DNA from: Bradyrhizobium hereditatis
GTDB lineage: Bacteria; Pseudomonadota; Alphaproteobacteria; Rhizobiales; Xanthobacteraceae
Length of the DNA: 64,000 bases
Reading direction: 5' to 3'
Assembly: GCF_020329435.1 (NCBI RefSeq)
Contig: NZ_JAGKJK010000009.1
Span: 124,001 to 188,000, forward strand
Numbering within the stretch: position 1 is the first letter of the stretch; every line of letters starts with the position of its first letter. Positions 16,934-25,759 of this stretch are shown piece after piece. Position numbers and translations under genes: made by a program. The notes under the pieces were generated by a model that was not told the DNA's origin, searched no databases, and saw only the letters and a list, made by a program, of their open reading frames with translations.

Positions 16934-17812
16934 CTACTGAAGGATAGGCGACTTGCTCATGGGCGGTGCATCCGAGGGAACAAGCCCGACGCCAACGGCG
17001 CCGATACCATTGCGGCCGGCAGCGATCGCGACTTGCGTGCGGTTGGATACGCCCAGCTTGCGCATGATTTCCCGGACATGGACTTTCACGGTCGTCTCGG
17101 TCATTCCGAGCTTGCGACCGATGACCTTGTTCGGATCGCCCTGAGAGAGGCAGACGAGAACGGCGTGCTGCCGCTCGGTAAATTCCGGAGCAGGCCGGAG
17201 ATTGTCGGAATTATCGCCGCCGTGGATAGCTGTGGTCTTTCCGTCGAAAAGGGTGCCCTGCTGGTCGTAAAGCGCCGCTTCCGGGGCGGTCAATGACGGC
17301 TGATTTTGCGGCTTGAGGTCCGGCAGTGTCTGATCCTGGATGAAATCAGGGAGGGTGGATTCCATCGGCGACATGCCTGCGAACGTCCGATGGGCCATGA
17401 TGGCAGTTGGCGGAAAATAGGTGCCGCCGTGCAGAACGAATGAAAGCGCCTCTAACGCAAGATCGGGAGGCATCGAATTGCTCAAGTATCCCTGCGCTCC
17501 CGAACGGATGGCTGCGATAACTGTCGCGGGATTTTCGTCGTCGGAGATGATTGCCAACGCGGCCTCGCGGCCGAGCGTATGCAGCGCCTGTATCTCGGTG
17601 ATCAGCTTGAGGTGAGAAGCCGCGCCGACGCTGTAGATCAGCATGTCGCATTCGCAGCGCTCGACGAGTCTGGTATGCGCCTCATCGGGATCAAGCGAAA
17701 TCAGCTCGACTTGTTCGTTGCTGGCCCAGGAACTCAAAAAGCTCTCTGTTCGAGCTCGGCGAAACGCCATCGAGTCTACAATAAAAACTGTCTTATTTCG
17801 TGGGACTGACAT
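16934..17812 (-). CDS. LuxR/NarL-type regulator with a degenerate receiver domain
   Basis: 292 residues. The C-terminal part (about 208-270) is a clear LuxR-type helix-turn-helix: FTERQHAVLVCLSQGDPNK, VIGRKLGMTETTVKVHVREI and MRKLGVSNRTQVA. The N-terminal 130 residues fold like a receiver (TVFIVDSMAFRRARTESFL at the start; AIRSGAQGYLSNSMPPDLALEAL near its end). The position of the phosphorylatable Asp is taken by Ser61 in CDMLIYSVGAAS, and the N-terminal acidic pocket keeps only one Asp. It therefore probably acts without phosphotransfer, by ligand or by dimerisation. A Gln/Pro-rich linker of about 60 residues joins the halves. No kinase gene is adjacent. Confidence 0.82.
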   Translation of the reverse strand: MSVPRNKTVFIVDSMAFRRARTESFLSSWASNEQVELISLDPDEAHTRLVERCECDMLIYSVGAASHLKLITEIQALHTLGREAALAIISDDENPATVIAAIRSGAQGYLSNSMPPDLALEALSFVLHGGTYFPPTAIMAHRTFAGMSPMESTLPDFIQDQTLPDLKPQNQPSLTAPEAALYDQQGTLFDGKTTAIHGGDNSDNLRPAPEFTERQHAVLVCLSQGDPNKVIGRKLGMTETTVKVHVREIMRKLGVSNRTQVAIAAGRNGIGAVGVGLVPSDAPPMSKSPILQ

Positions 17813-18115
17813 AACGCGCCCCCGGACTATGGCGATGCTATCGATAGATTCTTTTAGAACTGCACTTGGTCGCTATGAATTAGTTCACTCGGCATTATAT
17901 TTAACGGAAGTTTACGCTCGTAAGTAGGAGATGCCAAGAAGGCTCTCGTGTGGCGAGATGTCGTCGAAACTTGGTCTTTCAGGCACGTTTCGCACCCTTC
18001 GATTGGAAGAGCCGCGTTATGCAACCGCGGTTGTTTTGTCCTTCCATACGTACACCCGCGGTACCGCGTGAAGCCACGCGATCCGGCTTGAACAGGCCGG
18101 CGACGACGAACGATC
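17813..18115. other. AT-rich divergent promoter region
   Basis: The left half (17820-17930) is AT-rich, with stretches such as TTATATTTAACGG, and probably holds the promoter of the LuxR-type regulator (minus) and perhaps that of the phospholipase-like gene (plus). No ORF here has coding character. The exact start of the phospholipase gene is unclear, so the right boundary may move by up to about 150 bases. Confidence 0.35.
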
Positions 18116-20350
18116 GTGCGTCATCGCGCTTCAAGGGCGGCAAGTTCCGTCCGTCTGGAACCCTCCGGCTTGCAAAACGTTAATTTGCCGGCGGGTGAAC
18201 GCCGTCTTCCGATCCCGCATCCGCTTCCATATTTTCTGAGGTGTCGCCTGCTGCGAAGCTCATCCATCCTCATTCCGGGTAAAACCGTCTGGAGAAGGTG
18301 CAAGGCAGGGCGGCTGGCAATTCTCAACGATGCAGCCGCTTATTTTGCCGCCCTGCGGGAGGCACTGCTGCTCGCGACGCGGCAGGTCTACATTATCGGC
18401 TGGGACATCCACAGCCTGACGCGGTTTGTCGGACCTTCCGGGCATGCCGATGATGGTTACCCGGAAGAGCTCGGCGCATTTCTCAAGGCGCTGCTCAGGG
18501 CAAAGCCCGAACTGCGGATCAACATCCTGATCTGGAATTTCCCGCCCCTCTATGCGGCGGAGCGGGAGTGGAATTCAGTCGCCAAGTTCACCGCGGGGGC
18601 ATCGAACCGGCTGCGTTTCTGTTTCGATTCCAGCCTACCGCTCGGGTCCGCGCAACATCAGAAGATCGTCGTCATCGACGGCTCGCTCGCCTTTGTCGGA
18701 GGCCTCGACCTTACGATCCGGCGCTGGGATACCAGCGCGCACGAAGTGCATCATCCGCAGCGGACCGATCCCGACGGCAAGCCCTATCCGCCATTCCATG
18801 ACGTACAGTGCATGGTGGACGGTGCAGCTGCGGCGAGCCTAACGGAAGTGGCGGAGAACAGGTGGCGGTCTGCCGGCTGCACGGTCGAAAACTCGGTGGC
18901 GGTCATGAGCGATCGCTGGCCGGCTTCGGTGCCGGTGCAGTCCCGCGGCATGACGGTCGGGATTGCCCGCACCGAGATTGCATCCGCGAGCGCTCCAGGC
19001 GTGAATGAGGTCGCGCGGTTGTTCGAGGCTTCGATCAATGCGGCCGACCGTTTGATCTATATCGAAAACCAGTTCACCAGTTCCACCGACATCGCGCGCC
19101 TCCTGGTAAAGCGGATGCTGGATGTCCCGCAGCTTCGGGTGCTGATTGTTACGCCAAAATTGCATTCGTCCTGGTTTGAATCGCAGGCGATGCAAAGCGG
19201 CCGCGGCGGATTCATCGGCCAGTTCGTGGCCGCTGACGTCATGGACCGGGTCCGCTTCGTCTATCCCTCGACGCGGGATGCGCAGACGGATGCCGTCGTC
19301 ATGGTGCACAGCAAGGTGATGATCGTCGACGATCGCATTCTGCGCGTGGGTTCGGCCAACCTCAACAATCGCTCGATGGGCGCCGACACCGAATGCGATC
19401 TTGCCTTCGAGGCGACGTCCGAGGCCCACCGCAAATACATCGCCCGGCTTCGTCGCCAGTTGATCGGCCACTTCTGCGGTGTCGATGAACGCGAGGTCGC
19501 GAGCAACGAAGCCGATCTGTTTGGATATCTCGATCGCCTGGCGCAGGGCGAGCGTGCGAAATCGTTGCAGCCGATCGATCCGGCCGCGACAGCCGGCAGT
19601 ATGGCGATCATGGTGCAACCGATCGCCGATCCCAGCGAGCCGCTTCACCTCGACCGTGCCGCCACGCGCATGTGGACGCCAAGAACGATTTTGGCCGTGT
19701 CCGGCCTCGCCGCGGCGCTCGCCGGCCTCGCGCTGGCGTGGCAGTACACAGGCCTGCGCGACTTCACCGACGTCGGCTTCGTCTCCTCGATCATTTCACA
19801 GCCTGCGCGCTCGCAGTTTGCGCCGCTGTTTGCGATTGCCGCTTTCGTACTTGGCGGGCTCGTGGTGTTTCCGGTGCTGGTCCTGATCGCCGCGACATCG
19901 GCTGCGCTGGGACCGTGGATGGGTTTTGTCAGCGCGAGCACCGGCGTGCTGCTCAGCGCGCTCACGCTGTTTTCGATCGGCCGTGTGCTGGGCCAGGCGC
20001 GCTTGCAGCGGCTGCTCGGGCGGCGGGCCGCCCGGGTTCAGAGCCGCATCATCGGCAAGGGCGTCATTGCCGTCGCCATGATCCGGATGGTCCCGATCGC
20101 CCCGTTCTCGATTGTGAACGTGGTGGCGGGCGCGAGCAAACTGAGCTTGCGTGATTTTCTGCTCGGCACAGTGCTCGGCATGGCGCCGGGAATCGCGGTA
20201 ATGGCCGCGCTCGGCGCGCAGATCGCGGATCTCGCGAGAAATGCCTCCTTGCTGAATGCGGTATTGCTCGGGCTTGCAATTATCGCGTGGATCGCGCTGT
20301 GCCTCGGCGTGCAATTCCTGGTGACCTGGTGGGCGGGACGACGGACGTGA
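18116..20350 (+). CDS. phospholipase D-like protein fused to a VTT (DedA-type) membrane domain
   Basis: Residues about 50-490 are a PLD superfamily module with two catalytic HKD motifs: His181 in HQKIVVIDGSLAFVGG and His398 in HSKVMIVDDRILRVGSANLNNRS. Both are intact. Residues about 525-735 form a multi-pass VTT/SNARE-associated domain (LGPWMGFVSASTG, IRMVPIAPFSIVNVVAGAS). The protein probably hydrolyses or transfers phospholipid headgroups at the inner membrane. Translation is drawn from a GTG at 18116, but the family usually begins a few residues before ILIPGKTVW, so a TTG at 18170 or a later codon is just as likely. The stop overlaps the start of the next gene (GTGA), which implies coupling. 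Confidence 0.85.
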   Translation: MRHRASRAASSVRLEPSGLQNVNLPAGERRLPIPHPLPYFLRCRLLRSSSILIPGKTVWRRCKAGRLAILNDAAAYFAALREALLLATRQVYIIGWDIHSLTRFVGPSGHADDGYPEELGAFLKALLRAKPELRINILIWNFPPLYAAEREWNSVAKFTAGASNRLRFCFDSSLPLGSAQHQKIVVIDGSLAFVGGLDLTIRRWDTSAHEVHHPQRTDPDGKPYPPFHDVQCMVDGAAAASLTEVAENRWRSAGCTVENSVAVMSDRWPASVPVQSRGMTVGIARTEIASASAPGVNEVARLFEASINAADRLIYIENQFTSSTDIARLLVKRMLDVPQLRVLIVTPKLHSSWFESQAMQSGRGGFIGQFVAADVMDRVRFVYPSTRDAQTDAVVMVHSKVMIVDDRILRVGSANLNNRSMGADTECDLAFEATSEAHRKYIARLRRQLIGHFCGVDEREVASNEADLFGYLDRLAQGERAKSLQPIDPAATAGSMAIMVQPIADPSEPLHLDRAATRMWTPRTILAVSGLAAALAGLALAWQYTGLRDFTDVGFVSSIISQPARSQFAPLFAIAAFVLGGLVVFPVLVLIAATSAALGPWMGFVSASTGVLLSALTLFSIGRVLGQARLQRLLGRRAARVQSRIIGKGVIAVAMIRMVPIAPFSIVNVVAGASKLSLRDFLLGTVLGMAPGIAVMAALGAQIADLARNASLLNAVLLGLAIIAWIALCLGVQFLVTWWAGRRT

Positions 20351-21027
20351 CCGGTACGCTGCGTGTCATGACGTGGAACGTGCACGGCATCTTCCACCTC
20401 AATCCGAAATTCGACGTCGACGGCGTGTGCTCTGTCATTGGTCACTGGTCTCCGGACATCGTCGCCCTGCAGGAGGTCGATTCGCGGGGAAGAACCGACG
20501 ATCCCTTTGCCAAACTGGCAAAGGCCGTCAGCGGCCACAGCGTCGATGCGAGGTCGATCGTCACTGAGGACGGCGACTACGGCCAGGTGCTGCTCAGCCG
20601 CTGGCCTTTTGCCGAACCGCCGACAATCTCCGACGTCTCCTATCAGGAACGCGAGCCGCGCCGGGCGATTTCCGCGCGCATTCAGTCGGACTACGGGGAA
20701 CTAACGGTCATTGCCACCCACCTCGGCCTGAGCATCCACGAGCGGCACGCCCAGGCGCGCGCCTTGGCTGAGTTGGTGCAGCCGACAAGAACGCTTGTTC
20801 TCGGCGATTTCAACGATTGGTTCTGGGTGAAATCGGTGCGCGGCGTGCTGGCGCGGATTTGTCCGGTGCGCACGCGGCTGCGGACATTTCCATCGCGCTT
20901 GCCGATGATGCGGCTCGATCGCATTTATGCTTCACGCGATCTGACCATCCGTGCGGCATGGACCGATCGCAAGGCCTGTTCCTATTCGGACCATCTCCCC
21001 GTCATCGCGGATGTAGCGTTTCCTTAA
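20347..21027 (+). CDS. endonuclease/exonuclease/phosphatase family protein
   Basis: A 226-residue EEP-fold protein. Motifs: MTWNVHG near the start, IVALQEVDSRG, VIATHLGLS, LVLGDFNDWFW and the final SYSDHLPVIADV, which supply the metal-binding Asn/Glu/Asp and catalytic His residues. The GTG at 20347 overlaps the stop of the PLD-VTT gene by four bases, so the two are translated together; an earlier in-frame GTG would run deep into that gene. In rhizobia and pseudomonads PLD-VTT and EEP proteins occur together and may act in sequence on a phosphodiester or phospholipid. The actual substrate is unknown. No signal peptide is seen. Confidence 0.85.
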   Translation: MTGTLRVMTWNVHGIFHLNPKFDVDGVCSVIGHWSPDIVALQEVDSRGRTDDPFAKLAKAVSGHSVDARSIVTEDGDYGQVLLSRWPFAEPPTISDVSYQEREPRRAISARIQSDYGELTVIATHLGLSIHERHAQARALAELVQPTRTLVLGDFNDWFWVKSVRGVLARICPVRTRLRTFPSRLPMMRLDRIYASRDLTIRAAWTDRKACSYSDHLPVIADVAFP

Positions 21028-21041
21028 ATGGAGGCTCTGAG

Positions 21042-21233
21042 TCACTGGGGCTTGGCCGGATGCAGCGTTCTGGGGTGGCGCTCGTGCAGGAGCACGGCAA
21101 GATCGTGGCGCAATTCCGAGCGATTTTTCATCGCGGTTTCGAACAGCGCTTCCTGTATGTCGCGGGGCATGTCGCCCCAGATGGCGATGGCTGCCTCGCC
21201 CAACAGGGGTGCAAATCTCTTTTCGTCCGTCAT
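21042..21233 (-). CDS. small conserved hypothetical protein, 63 aa
   Basis: The start at 21233 has GGAGG with good spacing; the open frame continues upstream without one. The sequence MTDEKRFAPLLGEAAIAIWG, then DMPRDIQEALFETAM and ELRHDLAVLLHERHPRT, is compact, helical and soluble. It looks like a conserved rhizobial small protein. No domain name can be given. The gene lies convergent to the EEP gene, only 14 bases from its stop. Confidence 0.6.
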   Translation of the reverse strand: MTDEKRFAPLLGEAAIAIWGDMPRDIQEALFETAMKNRSELRHDLAVLLHERHPRTLHPAKPQ

Positions 21234-21430
21234 GTGATCCTCCGTCGGCTTTACGTTCGAACCGCACGAATGTTCCCGCACTTGCATCGGTCACAACTCG
21301 GAACCGCAGCTTGCCCGACGAATTGGTGTCGCGAAAGCGCCGGCGGCCGGAGGTCATGAGATTTCGCCGTCCTTGCAAATGGTCCACCGCTATCCGGCTT
21401 TGTGATCCTCGCATCGGAATGATTGACAGC

Positions 21431-23029
21431 ATGAATGGATCGAAGCCGTGGTGGGAATCCGCCGTCATCTATCAGATTTATCCAAGGTCCTTTCAGGACA
21501 GCAATGATGATGGGATCGGCGACCTCAACGGCATCACCCAAAGGCTGCCTTATCTCGTTGATCTCGGCGTCGACGCGATCTGGATTTCACCAATCTTCCG
21601 TTCACCGATGAAGGATTTCGGCTACGACATCTCCGACTACACCGATATCGATCCGATCTTCGGCACCATGCCGGATTTCGAGCGACTGATTGCCGAGGCG
21701 CATGCGCGCGGTCTCAAGCTGATCCTCGACTTTGTCCCGAACCATTCTTCCGACCAGCATGCATGGTTTGCCGAAAGCCGCGCATCTCGAGACAACCCGA
21801 AGCGCGATTGGTACATCTGGCGTGATCCGGCCCCTGATGGTGGCCCACCCAACAACTGGCTGTCCGAATTCGGCGGCAGTGCATGGGAGTTCGATCCCGC
21901 CACCGGCCAGTATTACTATCATGCCTTCCTGAATTCCCAGCCCGACCTGAACTGGCGAAATCCGAAAGTTGTGGAAGCGATGCGGGAGGTGCTTCGCTTC
22001 TGGATGCGCAAGGGCGTCGACGGCTTTCGTGTCGACGTGATCTGGCATCTGATCAAGGACGAACAGTATCGCGACAATCCGATCAATCCAGACCATCACG
22101 AGAGCAGGCCGCCGAACGAAGCGCTGATCCCGCTCTACACCACTGACCTGCCGGAGGTGCACGACGTCATCGCGACGTTGCGTCGGACGATCGACGAATT
22201 TCCGGACCGTCTGCTGATCGGAGAGATCTACCTGCCGGTGGAGCGCCTCGTCGCCTATTACGGCAGGGATCTCGGGGGTGTGCATCTGCCGTTCAACTTT
22301 GCGCTGCTCAACGTTCGCTGGGACGCAAGATGCATCCAGTCTCTGGTCGCGGAGTATGAAGGAGCATTGCCACAGGGCGGCTGGCCAAACTGGGTACTCG
22401 GCAATCATGACCGGCCGCGCATCACCGGCAGGGTTGGCCGGCGACAGGCTGCGGTCGCAGCCATGCTGCTGCTGACGCTGCGGGGCACGCCGACCATTTA
22501 TTATGGCGATGAACTCGGCATGCCCCAGGTCGATATACCCAGCGACCGCGTGCGCGATCCCTTCGAGCGCAATGTCCCTGGAATCGGTGTCGGCCGCGAC
22601 GGCTGCAGAACGCCGATGCAATGGGACGCGAGTGAGAATGCCGGCTTCAGCAAGGCCGAGCCGTGGCTGCCGCTCGCGGACAATTGGCGATCGAACAACG
22701 TCGCGAACCTGCGCCAGGACGCCCTTTCAATCCTGAATCGCTATTGCCGCCTGCTGCGCCTTCGCAAGGAAACGCCTGCGCTGTCGGTCGGCTCGTATCG
22801 GCCTTATGCGGTCGACGAGGATTTGCTGGCTTATTACCGGGAGTTCAATGACAGCAGGCTGCTCATCGTGCTCAATCTGACCGACCGCCAGCAGCTTCTG
22901 AAGTTGGAAGAGGGCGCGCATGCGAGGATCCTGGTGTCGACGAGGGCAGAGCGGGACGGCGAGCGGGTTCCGGGCACAGTCACGCTTGTCGGTGACGAGG
23001 GACTCGTGATCGATCTGGCAAGCCGATAG
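21431..23029 (+). CDS. GH13 alpha-glucosidase (oligo-1,6-glucosidase type)
   Basis: A 532-residue cytosolic glycoside hydrolase that begins MNGSKPWWESAVIYQIYPRS. It has DFVPNHSSDQHAWF, the nucleophile Asp202 in DGFRVDVIW, acid/base Glu265 in LIGEIYL and the third acid Asp327 in GNHDRPRI. Length and motifs match alpha-glucosidases that split terminal glucose from oligosaccharides. An alternative ATG at 21419 adds four residues; neither start has a good Shine-Dalgarno. A second GH13 gene follows after about 80 bases on the same strand, so both may be cotranscribed. With the PLD-VTT/EEP pair upstream this resembles a stress or storage-carbohydrate locus. Confidence 0.9.
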   Translation: MNGSKPWWESAVIYQIYPRSFQDSNDDGIGDLNGITQRLPYLVDLGVDAIWISPIFRSPMKDFGYDISDYTDIDPIFGTMPDFERLIAEAHARGLKLILDFVPNHSSDQHAWFAESRASRDNPKRDWYIWRDPAPDGGPPNNWLSEFGGSAWEFDPATGQYYYHAFLNSQPDLNWRNPKVVEAMREVLRFWMRKGVDGFRVDVIWHLIKDEQYRDNPINPDHHESRPPNEALIPLYTTDLPEVHDVIATLRRTIDEFPDRLLIGEIYLPVERLVAYYGRDLGGVHLPFNFALLNVRWDARCIQSLVAEYEGALPQGGWPNWVLGNHDRPRITGRVGRRQAAVAAMLLLTLRGTPTIYYGDELGMPQVDIPSDRVRDPFERNVPGIGVGRDGCRTPMQWDASENAGFSKAEPWLPLADNWRSNNVANLRQDALSILNRYCRLLRLRKETPALSVGSYRPYAVDEDLLAYYREFNDSRLLIVLNLTDRQQLLKLEEGAHARILVSTRAERDGERVPGTVTLVGDEGLVIDLASR

Positions 23030-23108
23030 GAACTACCGCATCCAGCGTACGTTGCCCACGTGCGGCGACACGGGTCGCCGCTTGATCCAAGGGAGCTTGG
23101 CTGGGCGC

Positions 23109-24704
23109 GTGAGTGCAAAGGAAACGTCGAGGGCCTGGTGGCGCAATGCCGTGATCTATGAAATCGCCGCCATCTCGTTTCAGGACAGCAACGGCGACGG
23201 CTATGGTGACCTTCCGGGCCTGTTGCAGCGGATCGAATATCTCAAATGGCTCGGTGTCGGCGCCGTGTGGCTGACGCCAATCTACAAGAGTCCCGATCAG
23301 GATTTTGGCTACGACATTTCGGATTTTTGCGCCATCGATCCGCGCTACGGCGCGATGGCGGATTTTGATGGGGTCAGGGACTCCCTGCACGAGGCCGGTA
23401 TCAAGCTCATTCTCGATTTCGTGCCCAACCACACCTCCGACCAGCACGACTGGTTTCAGGAGAGCCGCGCGTCGCGGCATAATCCGAAGGCCGATTGGTA
23501 CGTATGGGCGGAAGCCGGCTCAAACGGCGGACCACCGAACAACTGGCTCAGTCGGTTCGGCGGCAGCGCCTGGGAATGGTGCGAAGCGCGCCGGCAGTTC
23601 TACTACCACTCGTTTCTGACCAGCCAGCCCGATCTGAACTGGCGCAACGAAAAGGTCCGTCAAGCTATGGCCGACACCATGCGGTTCTGGCTCGACCGCG
23701 GCGTCGATGGCTTTCGCATCGATGCCAGCGCTGTGCTGATCAAGGACGAGCTGTTGCGGGACAATCCCGCCGATTCCGAAGCTGATGATGCCACGCCGCC
23801 GCCGCAGAAATACATGCCGGTCTTCACCGACGACCGTCCGGAAGCGATGGATTGCATCGAATTTATCAGGGGCGTTCTCGACGAATATGGTGACAGGCTG
23901 CTCTGCGGCGAGGTGCAGGGCAAGACCGACCGCATCGGGCATTTCTACGGCAATGACAAGCCGCGCCTGCATCTGCCGCTCAATTTCGCCCTTCTCGATA
24001 CGGAATGGAATGCGATCGCGCTGCAGGCGACGATCGATGCCTATTTCAATGCGATTCCGGACGGCGGCTGGCCCGATTTCGTGATCGGCGGCCATGACAA
24101 GCGCCGGGTGGCGAGCAAGCTCGGCCAGGCTCAGTCAAGAATTATGGCCATGCTGTTGATGACGCTTCGAGGCACGCCATTCCTGTTTGCCGGCGATGAG
24201 ATCGGATCGGAGCAGGTGAAGGTTCCGCCGACGCGAATCCGGGACCCCTTCGAAAAGCTGGTGAAGGGGTTTGGTCTCAACCGCGATCCCGAGCGCGCAC
24301 CGCTCCGCTGGGATGATAGTGAACGGGGCGGGTTCACCACGGGCGAGCCCTGGCTGCCGCTGAGCGAAGAGCGTTCGCGCAACATCGAGGCGCAACGGCG
24401 CGACACACGTTCGCTGCTGCATCTCTACCGCGAGCTGATTGCCTTGCGGCGCCGCGAGCCGTGCCTCGTGTGTGGCGAGTATCGGCCAAGGCGGGCGCAC
24501 AACGACATCTTCTGGTTCGCACGTGCGCTCGACCGGACCGAAATCCTGGTCGGTCTCAATCTCTGCCGCGAGCCGCGGCTCTGGGAATGGCAGGGCAGCG
24601 GCGTCAGCTTGATGTCGAGCTACCTCGACCGCGAGCAAGACAAGATCGAAGGGCCGATGCATCTGCGGCCGAACGAGGGCGTGGTGATCAAGCTGAACCG
24701 TTGA
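23109..24704 (+). CDS. second GH13 alpha-amylase-family glucosidase
   Basis: A 531-residue paralogue of the preceding gene, with the same block order: AVIYEIAAISFQDSNGDG, DFVPNHTSDQHDWFQ, nucleophile Asp205 in DGFRIDAS, acid/base Glu268 in LLCGEVQ, and Asp330 in GGHDKRR. The last motif has Gly-His-Asp where most GH13 enzymes have Asn-His-Asp, and the first gene has NHDRPR; the substrate may therefore differ. The GTG at 23109 is chosen because it gives the same N-terminal length as the neighbour; a TTG at 23052 is also in frame. Its stop is 16 bases from the end of the convergent lyase gene. Confidence 0.88.
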   Translation: MSAKETSRAWWRNAVIYEIAAISFQDSNGDGYGDLPGLLQRIEYLKWLGVGAVWLTPIYKSPDQDFGYDISDFCAIDPRYGAMADFDGVRDSLHEAGIKLILDFVPNHTSDQHDWFQESRASRHNPKADWYVWAEAGSNGGPPNNWLSRFGGSAWEWCEARRQFYYHSFLTSQPDLNWRNEKVRQAMADTMRFWLDRGVDGFRIDASAVLIKDELLRDNPADSEADDATPPPQKYMPVFTDDRPEAMDCIEFIRGVLDEYGDRLLCGEVQGKTDRIGHFYGNDKPRLHLPLNFALLDTEWNAIALQATIDAYFNAIPDGGWPDFVIGGHDKRRVASKLGQAQSRIMAMLLMTLRGTPFLFAGDEIGSEQVKVPPTRIRDPFEKLVKGFGLNRDPERAPLRWDDSERGGFTTGEPWLPLSEERSRNIEAQRRDTRSLLHLYRELIALRRREPCLVCGEYRPRRAHNDIFWFARALDRTEILVGLNLCREPRLWEWQGSGVSLMSSYLDREQDKIEGPMHLRPNEGVVIKLNR

Positions 24705-24720
24705 GGCTCTTTTCTCTCGA

Positions 24721-25650
24721 TTAGCGGCCCCAGCGCAGCACAACGGGATCAAGCTGGCGCGCGATTTCAATGAGACCGGCGCGCGCCGCGGGATGCACCT
24801 TCTGAAGTGGGTGGCGCACCGCTTCCGATTCGATCACGCCGCCTTCCTTCATCAGGATCTTGGCCGCCTGCAAGCCGCACTGGCGGTTCTCGTAATTGAT
24901 CAGCGGCAGCCAGCGCGCATAGGCGGCCATCGCTTCGTCCCGACGTCCCGCGAAATAGGGATCGATGATCTGCCTGATACCATCTGGATAGCCGCCGCCC
25001 GTCATGGCGCCGGTCGCGCCGGCGTCGAGGTCGGCCATCAGCGTGATGGCTTCCTCGCCGTCCCAAGGGCCTTCAATACTGTCGCCGCCGGCCGCAATCA
25101 GGTCGCGCAGCTTCGCCGCCGCCATCGGCACTTCGATCTTGAAGTACCGGATGTTCGGAATTTCCCGCGCCATGCGCGAGAGCAGATCGATCGAGAGCGG
25201 CGTGCCGGCAACCGGCGCATCCTGAATCATGATCGGGATATCGATGGAATCAGAGACGGTGCGGTAGAATTCGAAAATGGCCTTTTCCGATACGCGGAAA
25301 GTGGCGCCGTGATAGGGCGGCATGATCATCACCATCGCAGCGCCCGCGTCCTGGGCCTGGCGGCTGCGCTCGGCACAAATGCGCGAGGCGAAATGCGTCG
25401 TCGTCACGATCACCGGCACGCGGCCGGCTACATGCTCCAGCACCGCATGCATCACCTTTTCCCGTTCGGCATCTGTGAGGACGAACTGTTCGGAAAAATT
25501 GGCCAGAATGCAGAGGCCGTTCGACCCCGCGTCGATCATGAAATCGATGCAGCGGCGCTGCCCTTCGAGATCGAGCTCGCCGCGATCGTCGAAAATGGTC
25601 GGAGCGACGGGGAAGACACCGCGATAGGGCCGTCTTGCAGTCGTGGTCAT
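24721..25650 (-). CDS. dihydrodipicolinate synthase/N-acetylneuraminate lyase superfamily protein
   Basis: A 309-residue class I aldolase-type TIM barrel. Lys171 in IRYFKIEVP is the Schiff-base lysine. The motif that normally holds the catalytic Tyr (YNxP) reads IMIQDAP, so Gln143 replaces it. The glycine-rich phosphate-like loop is NGLCILANFSEQ. Loss of that Tyr argues against DapA itself. A QDAP-type motif is, as far as I recall, found in sugar-acid dehydratases such as L-2-keto-3-deoxyarabonate dehydratase, so a sugar-acid dehydratase or aldolase is the best guess. The gene diverges from a CoA-transferase gene with 109 bases between them. Confidence 0.8.
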   Translation of the reverse strand: MTTTARRPYRGVFPVAPTIFDDRGELDLEGQRRCIDFMIDAGSNGLCILANFSEQFVLTDAEREKVMHAVLEHVAGRVPVIVTTTHFASRICAERSRQAQDAGAAMVMIMPPYHGATFRVSEKAIFEFYRTVSDSIDIPIMIQDAPVAGTPLSIDLLSRMAREIPNIRYFKIEVPMAAAKLRDLIAAGGDSIEGPWDGEEAITLMADLDAGATGAMTGGGYPDGIRQIIDPYFAGRRDEAMAAYARWLPLINYENRQCGLQAAKILMKEGGVIESEAVRHPLQKVHPAARAGLIEIARQLDPVVLRWGR

Positions 25651-25759
25651 CTGGGATGTTCCGTTCGAAGGGGATCAGTGATTGTATGGTTGTCCAATTC
25701 ATTCATCAACATGGTAGAAGGCTCGGCACAACTGAGCAGTAAGACAAAGGGAAAGATCG

